From: Bacteroidetes bacterium GWF2_38_335
GTDB taxonomy: Bacteria > Bacteroidota > Bacteroidia > Bacteroidales > GWF2-38-335
DNA length: 64,000 nucleotides
Direction of reading: 5' to 3'
Assembly (NCBI GenBank): GCA_001769535.1
Contig: MEOH01000006.1
Coordinates: 1 to 64,000, forward strand
The notes below the pieces were generated by a model. That model did not search any database, was not told the origin of the DNA, and was given only the letters and a program-made list of their open reading frames with translations. Of this stretch, positions 44,517 to 53,457 are shown one piece after another (within the stretch, counting starts at the first letter, position 1; every line of letters starts with the position of its first letter). The translations under genes and the position numbers were made by a program.

Positions 44517-46388
44517 ATGAAAAACTTTACCCTGATTTTCTCCCTGGCCATGACCCTGATTTTTTCGGGCAACCTCAAGGCTCAAACCGATTCAGTGTAT
44601 ATCGTGCTTACAAACATCAGCGATGTGGATCCATACTATCCCGCCGTTGAGGCAATTAGCAACTACCGCGATGCCGAAATCATTCAGTTCGACCCGGCTG
44701 ATCTGTCTTCTTTGCTTTCTACGCTGCAAAGTATTGAACCAAGATATGCAGCCATCGTCATGAAACCCATCGATATTCATATAAATTTTATCCGAGAATT
44801 TATGATGATGAGCACCAACGTGGATGCCGATCCTTTCAGCGATTTTTCCTACGGGTTTATCACCGGAGCAACCGCCGGGGATGCTCTGGACTTCGTTAAC
44901 AACATTATTTATGCCGAAGCAAACAATATTGAGGATTTTCCTCTAAATGTAGGTGGCTACGCTGCTTCATCAGTAAACGTAGTCTATACATCCTGCTACA
45001 ATTACATGGACAACCTCGATCCAGTAGATGTAGATAATATCTATCTGGAAACAAGCGACCTGAGTACCGGAATAAATTATTTCCTTGACAATGCTTACCG
45101 GCTCGAAAACAAGAAAATTCTGGATATAGGCCATAATGGCGACCCCCACATGCTGTGGCTCTTTGAAGGTGGCAACATGGATCCCGATCCTCCTGTTTGG
45201 GATTACGATCCTGCAAAAATTGAGGACCCTGCTTATGGAAGGGTCGGACTGAAAAGTCATCATATTGGTGCTATGAACTTATATCCCGCTGTGGCTTTTA
45301 ACGGCGCCTGTCATGCCGGTGAACCTAAAACCGTAATGGTCGAAGGCGATATCGCTGCCACTTTCGGTGAAACAAATGGATACACAAAATTCTATACCAT
45401 GTCGGATACTTTCAGCTTTGCGCTGAATATCCTGAAAACCGGCATCACCGGTTATTTTGCTCCCTGTGGTGCAAACAATGCCAACGATCAGGGCGAGGAA
45501 GTTTATAATGCTTTTCTTTATGACGAACCTTTGGGTGATATCCACAAACGCACCAACGATGGCGTAGTGATGGGCTTTCTGGGCAATCGTCCCGATCTGA
45601 AAATTTTTGTTGAGGATGAATGGGGCTACGGCTGCGATGTGAACCCTTCCGGCTCTTTCGACCCCGATGAATATTCAGGTGCCTGTTACATGCTTGGCGG
45701 CAAGGCAAACCGCATCTATTTCGGCGACCCGCTGTTTGACCCTTACAAACAAAATCATTCGCCACTGCTCGAACTGACAACAGCCAACCTGACTCCCGTT
45801 TCACCTACCTCAATGGAAATTCAGCTGCTGTTTAATAAACCCGATAACTATTACCCTGTTTGGGATAAGTTTCATTTTGGAAATACCCGAATCTATAAAT
45901 CCATTGAATTGCCTTCTAATGTGGGCGAAATTCTCGATTTTCAGGTGATTGCCAATTCAGGTCCCTACGACCTGGCTTTTTATGCAGTGGAACTGTTCGA
46001 AGGCAAATATTACCTGCACATCGAAGTGGATATTCCTGATGATATGTATGCTGCAATCAATTACGACATCACTTTTCTGATTAATCATGTTTCGACCGGA
46101 ATTAAGCCGCTTGCCGACGAAACAAATAATTTCAACTTAAACGTTTATCCCAATCCTTCCAATGGAAATGCCGTTGTCAGCTATGATCTGTTTGATAAAG
46201 CTGATGTCAGTCTGAAACTTTTTGATGTTACCGGCAGAGAAATCAACACATTATTTTCAGGTGCTAAAAACAAAGGGCAGCATAAAGCCGGACTGTGGAT
46301 GGCAGGTAAACTCCCCGAAGGAATTTATTACATTGTTCTGGATGCTGATGGCGAGCGTTCTACTCAGAAAATTTCTGTTATAAAATAA
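44517..46388 (+). CDS. T9SS-exported clan CD (gingipain/caspase-like) cysteine peptidase homologue
   Basis: 623 residues. The ATG at 44517 gives a signal peptide (MKNFTLIFSLAMTLIFSGNLKA); a GTG at 44493 is in frame but less likely. The middle holds a His-Cys dyad in clan CD context: H206 in KKILDIGHNGD and C265 in VAFNGACHAGEP, each following a hydrophobic strand as in gingipains (C25) and caspases. The N-terminal part (VYIVLTNISDVDPYYPAVEA) also resembles the C25 alpha/beta fold. The C-terminus has a type A sorting domain (LNVYPNPSNGNAVVSYDL...). Activity and substrate are inference. The next gene starts 16 bp later. Confidence 0.72.
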   Translation: MKNFTLIFSLAMTLIFSGNLKAQTDSVYIVLTNISDVDPYYPAVEAISNYRDAEIIQFDPADLSSLLSTLQSIEPRYAAIVMKPIDIHINFIREFMMMSTNVDADPFSDFSYGFITGATAGDALDFVNNIIYAEANNIEDFPLNVGGYAASSVNVVYTSCYNYMDNLDPVDVDNIYLETSDLSTGINYFLDNAYRLENKKILDIGHNGDPHMLWLFEGGNMDPDPPVWDYDPAKIEDPAYGRVGLKSHHIGAMNLYPAVAFNGACHAGEPKTVMVEGDIAATFGETNGYTKFYTMSDTFSFALNILKTGITGYFAPCGANNANDQGEEVYNAFLYDEPLGDIHKRTNDGVVMGFLGNRPDLKIFVEDEWGYGCDVNPSGSFDPDEYSGACYMLGGKANRIYFGDPLFDPYKQNHSPLLELTTANLTPVSPTSMEIQLLFNKPDNYYPVWDKFHFGNTRIYKSIELPSNVGEILDFQVIANSGPYDLAFYAVELFEGKYYLHIEVDIPDDMYAAINYDITFLINHVSTGIKPLADETNNFNLNVYPNPSNGNAVVSYDLFDKADVSLKLFDVTGREINTLFSGAKNKGQHKAGLWMAGKLPEGIYYIVLDADGERSTQKISVIK

Positions 46389-46404
46389 TGGTAAATTAGT
46401 GCTC

Positions 46405-48036
46405 ATGAAAAACCTGGTTTTTATTGCAATACTTTTGTTTGCTGCGGTTACTCTGAACGCTCAAACTCCCGAAATCATGTGGTCATACGACACCTATGAC
46501 GCTTCCTTTGGTCAGTCTGCTGCCGGAGATATCGACGGGGATGGTAAACTTGAGGTGGTTTTTGGCTGCTACCGCAACGACAGCTCTGTTTATGCGCTTA
46601 ATTTAGAAGACGGAACGCTGCTGTGGAAAGTCAATACCCGTTATCCGGGATATGAAGGATGCAACGACGTTGCTCCGCTTATCTATGATGTGGATGGCGA
46701 CGGAGTACTTGATGTTATCGTTCCCAGTTCATGCAACCCTACCACTTATTGTTTTAATGGTCCGGATGGCGAAATCAAATGGCAAACACCTACTTCCGGA
46801 AGTGATTCTCCTCCCACCATTTCAGATATAGATGGTGATGGTGATATGGAAATTATGCATGGCGGGTTTGATGGACACGTGATGTGCCTTAACGCCATTG
46901 ATGGAAACGTCGAATGGTCGCTGGCTGTGGATGAGGATTCGTGGGTGCAAACGGCTCCCACCATCGTTGATTTGGATGGCGACGGCTTGATTGATTTTGT
47001 GGTGGCCTCCGAAAAATCCGATACAAACAGGGTTTACGCCTATAAAGGGATTGACCATACCCCGCTTTGGCAGTATACTATGGCAGACTGGGTTTACCAT
47101 GGTACAGCTGTGGCTGACCTCGATCAGGACGGGAAACCTGAACTGGTTCTCGGCGATTATGAAGGCAATCTGGTTGCCCTCAATGGCGAAGACGGCAGCG
47201 AAGCATGGACATACACCTACTCAACCTCGGGTGGATATTACGTCGGCTCTCCCGCTACCATTGCCGACCTCGATGGCGACGGACATTGCGAACTTGTTTT
47301 CTGCAACTGGTTTAAAATTATTGCTCTGCGTGATGACGGAACCATGTTCTGGAATTACTCCATCCCTGATTACGAAACTGCATTCAGGGGAGCTGTGCTC
47401 AGCGATGTGGATAATGACGGTTTGCCCGATGCGGTTTTTGGAACCAGCGGCGGACTGGTTATGGCGCTCAGCGGACTTGATGGCAGCCTGCTGTGGTCTG
47501 TTGATTTGCAAACACATTACGGAATGACTTTTCCCATTGACCATGCTCCGGTTATAGCTGATTTTGACGGTGATGGCGGACTTGATCTTTTTATCGTGGG
47601 CGGCCATGCCGAATATCCCGATTTCTTTAACGATTACGGCAGGGCTTACGCACTTTCAATCGGACAGGGAACCGGTCCCGACTGGCTGATGTTCCAGAAT
47701 AATATTCACCGCACAGGGAGTATTTGCGAGACTTCTGTATCGGTAAATGAAAACATCAAACAACAGGCCTTTGCATCAATCAATGTCTATCCCAATCCGT
47801 TTGCCGGATCTGTAAATATTGAGATTTTCAATCCTCAAAAGACTGATGTGAAAATTGAAATTTCAGATATATACGGAAGATTGGTAAATTCAACCGGGTT
47901 TGCCGAAAACGGTCAGGATTTTTTCAGTTTCAAATGGAATGGTGAAAATCAGGAGGGATCAATCATACCGGCAGGAATGTATTTTTTGAAAGTTAAGTGT
48001 TCGGGAGTTGTTTTAACCAATAAGATATTGAAATGA
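46405..48036 (+). CDS. T9SS cargo with FG-GAP/VCBS-type propeller
   Basis: 543 residues; signal peptide (MKNLVFIAILLFAAVTLNAQ). It carries about seven repeats with calcium-binding-like DxDGDG loops (DIDGDGKLEVVFG; DVDGDGVLDVIVPS; DIDGDGDMEIMHGG; DLDGDGLIDFVVAS; DLDQDGKPELVLG; DLDGDGHCELVF; DFDGDGGLDLFIVG), interleaved with PQQ-like phrases (GTLLWKVNTRYPG; GSEAWTY). A type A sorting domain follows (INVYPNPFAGSVNIEI). It is probably a calcium-stabilised surface propeller. It sits 16 bp after the peptidase-like gene and likely shares its promoter. Confidence 0.88.
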   Translation: MKNLVFIAILLFAAVTLNAQTPEIMWSYDTYDASFGQSAAGDIDGDGKLEVVFGCYRNDSSVYALNLEDGTLLWKVNTRYPGYEGCNDVAPLIYDVDGDGVLDVIVPSSCNPTTYCFNGPDGEIKWQTPTSGSDSPPTISDIDGDGDMEIMHGGFDGHVMCLNAIDGNVEWSLAVDEDSWVQTAPTIVDLDGDGLIDFVVASEKSDTNRVYAYKGIDHTPLWQYTMADWVYHGTAVADLDQDGKPELVLGDYEGNLVALNGEDGSEAWTYTYSTSGGYYVGSPATIADLDGDGHCELVFCNWFKIIALRDDGTMFWNYSIPDYETAFRGAVLSDVDNDGLPDAVFGTSGGLVMALSGLDGSLLWSVDLQTHYGMTFPIDHAPVIADFDGDGGLDLFIVGGHAEYPDFFNDYGRAYALSIGQGTGPDWLMFQNNIHRTGSICETSVSVNENIKQQAFASINVYPNPFAGSVNIEIFNPQKTDVKIEISDIYGRLVNSTGFAENGQDFFSFKWNGENQEGSIIPAGMYFLKVKCSGVVLTNKILK

Positions 48037-48490
48037 AATAAGGAATAACTCCGATAAAAAGGCCTTGTAATAAATGTCCGGCACCTACTGAACCGGGGTT
48101 TTTCAAATTTTCATGATCCTTTGAAAACCTTTCCGACTTTATAGACTTTACGGACTTTACAGACCTTATAATCTAACCTTCTGTTAAATTTCATCATTCA
48201 TTTCCGCCGGAATGGATTTTTTCGCTCTAAGGTGTTTTTGTCCGGCGGTTTGGTTTCTTTCATTTATAAACCCCGGCTTGAAAGCCGGGGCTGAATTGAG
48301 CCGGCCCTTCAGGCCTGGGTTGCGGGAGATATAACTACATTGACCTAAAGAACTTTTGCCTTTATGAACTTCCGACTTTACGGACTTTACCGACTTTACG
48401 AACTACCTCCAGCCTTTTGATAAACATATTCCCGATGTCAAAATATTAAGCTAACTTTGCCGCCTGTTTGACCCGAAAATATTTAATGTC
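48037..48490. other. Gene-free region with repeat family B and decamer arrays
   Basis: No gene is seen. Two short arrays of GACTTTAxxG-like decamers (48134-48170 and 48372-48404) flank one copy of repeat family B. TAACTTTG at 48452-48459 is a plausible -7 box for the next gene. Confidence 0.65.
48194..48323 (+). repeat. Repeat family B, copy 1
   Basis: Runs from TCATTCATTTCCGCCGG to CCTTCAGGCCTGGGTTGC and contains the perfect hairpin CCCCGGCTTGAAAGCCGGGG (48271-48290). A second copy in the same orientation is at 61948-62076, with the 3' half almost identical. Confidence 0.85.
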
Positions 48491-49711
48491 ATGACAAAAA
48501 GAATAAAAGCAGGTGTGTTAAGAGAAACAAAAACTCCACCCGATCGCAGGGTTTGTGTTTCACCCCATCAGGCAGTTGAACTCACTAAAAGGTTTCCCAA
48601 TGTTGATTTGGTAATACAGTCAAGTGAAAATCGTTGCTTTAAAGATCATGAATATACCGATCTGGGACTGAAAGTTGTTGAGGATGTCAGCGATTGCGAA
48701 GTATTGCTTGGTGTGAAAGAAGTGTATAAACCTGCTTTGCTTGAAAATAAAAAATACCTGTTTTTCTCACATACCGCAAAAAAACAGCCGCACAACCGCG
48801 AACTGCTGCAGAAAATGGTCAAGATGAACATTCAGATGATTGATCACGAATATATTACCGATCACAATGGCATTCGTCTGGTTGCTTTTGGCAGATGGGC
48901 CGGAATTGTGGGCGCTTATAACGGACTGATTGCCATAGGCAGAAGGTTCGGACTGTATTCGCTAAAACGCGCCATTGAATGTCATGATATGGCTGAAATG
49001 CTGCAAGAAGTTAAAAAGGTAAAACTTCCTAAAAACTATAAAATTATTGTTACCGGTAAGGGACGAGTAGGCAAAGGTGCTTTTGAAACCCTCGCTCCGC
49101 TGAACCTGAAGCAGGTAAATGCAGCAGATTTTCTGAATAAAACTTTCGACGAACCGGTGGTTTGTTGGATCGATGCCGATGAGTACACGAAAAGAAAAGA
49201 TGGTCAGCCATTTGAATTCCCACATTTTTTCAAGCACCCCGAGCTGTATGAGGAAAATTTCAAACCCTTTACCAAGGCAGCTGATATGTATATTGCCTGT
49301 CATTTTTGGGATCCCAAATCACCGGTATTTATAAAGCGCGAAGATTATCACGATGATGATTTTAAAATCAGAATTATTTCGGATGTGAGCTGTGATATCA
49401 AAGATCCCATTGCATCTACCATAAAAGCTTCGACCATTGCCGATCCGTTTTTCGGGTATAATCCGCATACCGACCTTGAAGGTCCGGCTTTCGACGATGA
49501 CCATGTTACTGTAATGTCGGTTGATAATTTACCCGGAGAACTTCCCAGAGATGCTTCAGTCGATTTTAGTAAAGCACTTTTGGACAAAGTTTTTCCGGCA
49601 TTATTCGGAGAAGATACCGATGGCGTTGTTGAGCGTGCCAGCATTTGCAAAGAAGGCAGCTTGACACCCAAATTTTCTTATTTGCAGGGGTATCTGGAGG
49701 GAAAAGAGTAA
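48491..49711 (+). CDS. Alanine/saccharopine dehydrogenase-like enzyme
   Basis: 406 residues of the AlaDH/PNT-type amino-acid dehydrogenase family. Key stretches: KAGVLRETKTPPDRRVCVSP at the N-terminus, SHTAKKQPHNRELLQKM, FGRWAGIVGAYNGLIAIGRR, the Rossmann-like IVTGKGRVGKGAFETLAP (lysine-forming saccharopine dehydrogenases have a similar motif), and DVSCDIKDPIASTI. It most resembles NAD-dependent saccharopine dehydrogenase (lysine-forming), but alanine dehydrogenase cannot be excluded without alignment. Normal length. Transcribed alone, with a hairpin right after its stop. Confidence 0.8.
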   Translation: MTKRIKAGVLRETKTPPDRRVCVSPHQAVELTKRFPNVDLVIQSSENRCFKDHEYTDLGLKVVEDVSDCEVLLGVKEVYKPALLENKKYLFFSHTAKKQPHNRELLQKMVKMNIQMIDHEYITDHNGIRLVAFGRWAGIVGAYNGLIAIGRRFGLYSLKRAIECHDMAEMLQEVKKVKLPKNYKIIVTGKGRVGKGAFETLAPLNLKQVNAADFLNKTFDEPVVCWIDADEYTKRKDGQPFEFPHFFKHPELYEENFKPFTKAADMYIACHFWDPKSPVFIKREDYHDDDFKIRIISDVSCDIKDPIASTIKASTIADPFFGYNPHTDLEGPAFDDDHVTVMSVDNLPGELPRDASVDFSKALLDKVFPALFGEDTDGVVERASICKEGSLTPKFSYLQGYLEGKE

Positions 49712-49714
49712 ATT

Positions 49715-49744
49715 AACTTTTGGTGAATCAATTCACCAAAAGTT
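49715..49744 (+). terminator. 14-bp perfect hairpin after the dehydrogenase gene
   Basis: AACTTTTGGTGAAT (49715-49728) and ATTCACCAAAAGTT (49731-49744) are exact complements around CA. Only a weak T run follows (GCTTTTT). Confidence 0.65.
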
Positions 49745-49788
49745 ATGCTTTTTGGTGAAATTATTTTAACCAACAAAAACCATTCGCG

Positions 49789-49808
49789 TTCCCGATAATT
49801 ATCGGGAA
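49789..49808. repeat. Palindrome TTCCCGATAATTATCGGGAA
   Basis: A 20-bp perfect palindrome of the same family as 5293-5310 and 28283-28300, here intergenic. Confidence 0.8.
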
Positions 49809-49897
49809 GCGGTAAAAATCCAAAATCCATTTCCTCCCCATCCTTTTTGCTTTCTCCAAATATTCCAATAATTTTACCCTATTTTAATCAAACCAAC

Positions 49898-51004
49898 ATG
49901 CTAAAATTAAAATTATTTATAGCATATTTTTTTATTTCTGTTTGCACAGGTTACTCACAGTTTGATTCATATATTTCAATTGATTTTCAAAAAAGCAACC
50001 TTCTGATTATCGGGGAATACCATAATATCGCTGAAAATTCAGATATTCAATTAAATATCATTAAAGATATAGCAGTAAAATCTGATAAAAACATAGAAAT
50101 ATTAATTGAGTTTTCTCCTTCATTTGAATATTACCTTGAAAAATTGTTCAATAATAACGACAGCATATCCTTATTGAATTATATGCTTAATAAGAGAAAG
50201 GAAAAACATGATACTCTTGGCATGGCACTTACCAATCAATACGAATTGTTAATGAACTTATATTATTATTCAAAAACACTAAGTGAAAAAAGTTTTAAGA
50301 TAAAATGCATTGATAAGGAATATCTACCCAGGGCTTTGTTGTTTACCTTGAAAGATATTTTTGGAAAATATGAGATTAAGGATTCAGCGTTGATAAACCA
50401 AATTTGTGCTCTTGATTCCATTCAATTAAAAGAGGTCATTGATTACACTGACTTTAAATTATTTGATGCCACGTTCAGAGCTTATTATTTTAGAAACATT
50501 GAGTTGTTTAAATCAACATTAAACCCAAATGATTTTTATTATGTATCGAGAATGCTTGAGTACTCATCGGAAATTGACAGGTACTCACCTGAAAGGGAAA
50601 AACTGATGGCTCGCAATGTGATCAGAAATTATTTTGACAGTTTGTTTTATATCCTGATTACCGGCATCAACCACAGCAATAAAAACTATTATAAAAAACT
50701 TGATATCCGTAACAATAATATTTCAACAGGCTACTTGCTAAACAATGAAAATAAATCTCCTTTCCGGAATAAGGTAATTAGTGTGGCAATTACACGAAGA
50801 TATTTTAACACAGGTACCAGAATTTTTAATTATGAGTATGCTTATCCTTGCATACTGAACAGCGAGGTTGATTATTTAAATTCATTAGTTAAAGGCAATA
50901 TTATTTCATGCATAAACCTTAAATCAACCAGACTAAAATATGCAAAGCGTTTTTTTGATTATTTTATAATAATTGAAAACAGCAATTCGATTTATGATTT
51001 TTGA
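49898..51004 (+). CDS. Exported EreA/ChaN-like protein of unknown function
   Basis: 368 residues from the ATG at 49898, which starts a signal peptide (MLKLKLFIAYFFISVCTGYS). The motifs LLIIGEYHNIAENSDIQLNI and ILIEFSPSFEYYLEKL, followed later by FYILITGINHSNKNYY, recall the GExH..E...H pattern of erythromycin-esterase/ChaN/TraB-fold proteins, usually hydrolases or haem-binding proteins. Similarity is short, so the fold is a moderate-confidence inference. It shares a leader of about 50 bp with the MBL gene at 51286. AT-rich codon use matches the 31-44 kb block. Confidence 0.6.
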   Translation: MLKLKLFIAYFFISVCTGYSQFDSYISIDFQKSNLLIIGEYHNIAENSDIQLNIIKDIAVKSDKNIEILIEFSPSFEYYLEKLFNNNDSISLLNYMLNKRKEKHDTLGMALTNQYELLMNLYYYSKTLSEKSFKIKCIDKEYLPRALLFTLKDIFGKYEIKDSALINQICALDSIQLKEVIDYTDFKLFDATFRAYYFRNIELFKSTLNPNDFYYVSRMLEYSSEIDRYSPEREKLMARNVIRNYFDSLFYILITGINHSNKNYYKKLDIRNNNISTGYLLNNENKSPFRNKVISVAITRRYFNTGTRIFNYEYAYPCILNSEVDYLNSLVKGNIISCINLKSTRLKYAKRFFDYFIIIENSNSIYDF

Positions 51005-51285
51005 TCGACGTTCTGACTGAATAATTCAGAGCATCCTACCCCCTTTGGTAAATAACATTTTTTAATGCACACTTTTTTCAAAATGATTTCTTTTAATGAA
51101 AATATTTTAAGCAACCAAAAACCATTCGCACTTCAGACAACTTCTGCTATCCGCAGGTCTGTTTGTGTTCCTCTGCGTTCAAACTTTGCCCTTCTCTGCG
51201 TTCAAACAAAGCGTATCTCTGTGGTTAAACTTTTTGCTTTCTCCCAAAATTCCAATAAATTTACCTTAAATTAATTTTTACCAAC
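51005..51285. repeat. Leader region with dispersed repeat strings
   Basis: Contains CAACCAAAAACCATTCGC (also near 49771 with one base difference) and repeated CTCTGCGTTCAAAC strings. The last 55 bp before the ATG resemble those before 49898 (TTTTTGCTTTCTCC ... CCAATAA ... TTTACC ... ACCAACATG). Confidence 0.6.
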
Positions 51286-52140
51286 ATGAAAATATTTTTA
51301 CTGATTATTTCAGTTCTCTCTATGCTTAACCTCAGTGCACAAACTCCGGGTAAAATGAAGTCCGCCGAACTGTCAAAAGGCATTTTTCTGCACAGCACCG
51401 GCGATGTCAACCTGGTTTCACTTAGCGGACCCGATGGCACTTTCCTCGTTGACGCCGGATGGGATTACGAAGCCCCCGCGCTAAAAACCAATTTCGATTC
51501 CCTCAAAACCGAACAGCCAAAATACATTGTCAGTACCCACTGGCACCTCGACCATGTTTTCGGGAACAAAGCTTTTACCGATGCTTTTATCATCGCTCAC
51601 GTAAATACCAAAAAGTATGTGTCGGCCGACCAGACGCTCTTCACCGAAACCATTAAAGCTCTGCCACTCGAGGCACAACCAAATATGACCATTAAAGATA
51701 CTGTTACACTATATCTGAACGGCGAAACCATAAAAATAATTCCCATTCCGGGTGGTCACACCGGCACCGATATGCTGGTGTATTTCGAAAAAGCCAACAT
51801 CCTGCATGTGGGCGATCTTATTTTTGCAGATATGTTTCCCTTCGTGGATGTGAATCACGGAGGCAACGTGCTCAAGGCAAGGGAACGCATTAAGGAAATT
51901 CTCAACACCTTCCCCAAAACCGTCAGGATTATTCCGGGTCATGGCAGGGAACTCAGCGTATCTGATTTGTCATCATATATCATGATGTACGACGCCACCA
52001 TTAAACTGGTAAAAGAACAAAAGCAAAAAGGAAAAACCATGAAGGAAATTCAGGATATGAAAGTGCTGAAAGACTTTGCAAAATGGGAAAAGGGCTTTGG
52101 CTGTGATCAGTGGATTGAGTATATTTATCTTAGTTTGTAG
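51286..52140 (+). CDS. Exported MBL-fold metallo-hydrolase
   Basis: 284 residues with a signal peptide (MKIFLLIISVLSMLNLSAQ). The metal site is intact: THWHLDH (H85, H87, D89, H90), then IPGGHTGTD, LHVGDLIFAD and IIPGHGREL. That is the pattern of periplasmic metallo-beta-lactamase-fold hydrolases (class B-like and quorum-quenching relatives); the substrate is unknown. Codon use is noticeably more G+C-rich than in the gene before it. Transcribed alone, with an 18-of-19-bp inverted repeat just downstream. Confidence 0.88.
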   Translation: MKIFLLIISVLSMLNLSAQTPGKMKSAELSKGIFLHSTGDVNLVSLSGPDGTFLVDAGWDYEAPALKTNFDSLKTEQPKYIVSTHWHLDHVFGNKAFTDAFIIAHVNTKKYVSADQTLFTETIKALPLEAQPNMTIKDTVTLYLNGETIKIIPIPGGHTGTDMLVYFEKANILHVGDLIFADMFPFVDVNHGGNVLKARERIKEILNTFPKTVRIIPGHGRELSVSDLSSYIMMYDATIKLVKEQKQKGKTMKEIQDMKVLKDFAKWEKGFGCDQWIEYIYLSL

Positions 52141-52174
52141 TATTTAACTATCGCTTAAAAAAGAATTGATTTTA

Positions 52175-52242
52175 GAACAAGGAACACCGATTTCCGATTT
52201 CAGAATTTTACTTCACCATTCTTAAATCGATGTTCCTTGTTC
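52175..52242. repeat. Inverted repeat downstream of the MBL gene
   Basis: GAACAAGGAACACCGATTT (52175-52193) and AAATCGATGTTCCTTGTTC (52224-52242) are complementary except at one position. It may fold as a long stem and act as a terminator. Confidence 0.65.
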
Positions 52243-52379
52243 GATATTTTATATTTTTGTTATTTCATTATCTGACAAAAAAATTCAACTATATTGTATT
52301 TGCCATTAACTCTGTTAAGTGGCCAATAAAAAAGATCATCTTTGAGGGTTATTGTAATTTTACTATTTTTACCTAAAAA

Positions 52380-53375
52380 ATGCAATTCAGAACTCCAGTC
52401 GAAATTCCAAAAGCCGTATTTAACATTGATCACCGGTCAAACCTGCTGTTCATGGGTTCGTGTTTTTCAGTGAACATGGGCAGGCAGTTGCAGGAACTAA
52501 AAATAAATTCCAGTGTCAATCCTTTTGGTGTTTTGTATAACCCTGTGTCAATAAATAACAGTCTGGAAATCCTCCTCAAGAAAAAAATATTTGGCAAAGA
52601 TGATATTCAGGAATACAAAGGATTGTGGTTCAGCTTTTTTCATCACAGCTCGTTTTCTGATACCGACCCTGAAAAATGCCTTGAAAAAATCAATTCTGCC
52701 ATTCATGAAGCTTCAGATCATCTGAAAAAAACATCGGTGATTTTTCTGACCTTCGGAACAGCCATGGTTTACGATCATATAAAGTCGGGCATGACCGTTT
52801 CAAACTGTCATAAATTGCCTGCAACGGAATTTTCGCACCGGATGCTGAATCCCGAAGAAATTATTTCAGATTGCAATGTGCTATTTAAGAACCTGAAAAC
52901 CTTCAATCCTGATGTGCGGATTGTTTTCAGTATTTCGCCCGTGAGGTATGTAAAAGACGGACTTGAAATAAGCAATTACAGCAAATCCATTCTGAATGTG
53001 GCCATCCATGAACTGATAGCACAAAATGATTGTTGCAGTTATTTCCCTGCTTACGAAATTGTAATGGATGACCTGCGCGATTACCGTTTTTTTGATGCAG
53101 ATATGGTACATCCATCCCGGCAGGCAGTGGATTATATATTGGAGAAATTTGCAGCTTGCTATTTTTCTGAAGAAACGATTAAAATAAACGAGCAGGTAAA
53201 AAAGCTAATAAAAGCATGCAATCACAGATTTCTCACAAACAATAAAACTGAAATTCTCGGTTTCCTTGAAACACAGCTTGCCAAAGCAAAGTTTCTGTAT
53301 GAAAAATCAATGGTAAATATGCAGGACGAGATAAATTATTTTGAGAGAGAGATTGAATTTCAGGCACATAAATAA
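52380..53375 (+). CDS. GSCFA-domain protein
   Basis: 331 residues. The N-terminal NLLFMGSCFSVNMGRQLQEL holds the GSCFA motif that names the family, a Bacteroidota-typical SGNH/GDSL-like hydrolase group. VIFLTFGTAMVYD and FSISPVRYVKDGL, then FFDADMVHPSRQAVDYI (with the D..H pair expected near the C-terminal catalytic block) support a hydrolase fold. No signal peptide is seen, so it is likely cytosolic. The esterase activity is inference. Not linked to a clear operon; the next gene is 82 bp away. Confidence 0.85.
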   Translation: MQFRTPVEIPKAVFNIDHRSNLLFMGSCFSVNMGRQLQELKINSSVNPFGVLYNPVSINNSLEILLKKKIFGKDDIQEYKGLWFSFFHHSSFSDTDPEKCLEKINSAIHEASDHLKKTSVIFLTFGTAMVYDHIKSGMTVSNCHKLPATEFSHRMLNPEEIISDCNVLFKNLKTFNPDVRIVFSISPVRYVKDGLEISNYSKSILNVAIHELIAQNDCCSYFPAYEIVMDDLRDYRFFDADMVHPSRQAVDYILEKFAACYFSEETIKINEQVKKLIKACNHRFLTNNKTEILGFLETQLAKAKFLYEKSMVNMQDEINYFEREIEFQAHK

Positions 53376-53457
53376 GTCGCCATACTTTTGTTTAATATTT
53401 ATTTAAAAACAATGAACAAAATTATTGCATCATTGTTATAAGGGAAATAAGAAAAAG

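Noticed and set aside
45445-45804. 119-codon minus-strand ORF inside the clan CD peptidase-like gene
   Set aside because: Basic, low-complexity translation without homology features; fully covered by a convincing gene on the other strand.
46822-47607. Overlapping ORFs of 90-180 codons opposite and within the FG-GAP gene
   Set aside because: The repeated DxDGDG codons create open frames on both strands; no independent signals support them.
48134-48404. Decamer arrays as CRISPR or iterons of a replication origin
   Set aside because: Units are about 10 bp with no spacers; no replication initiator gene or DnaA-box cluster was seen nearby.
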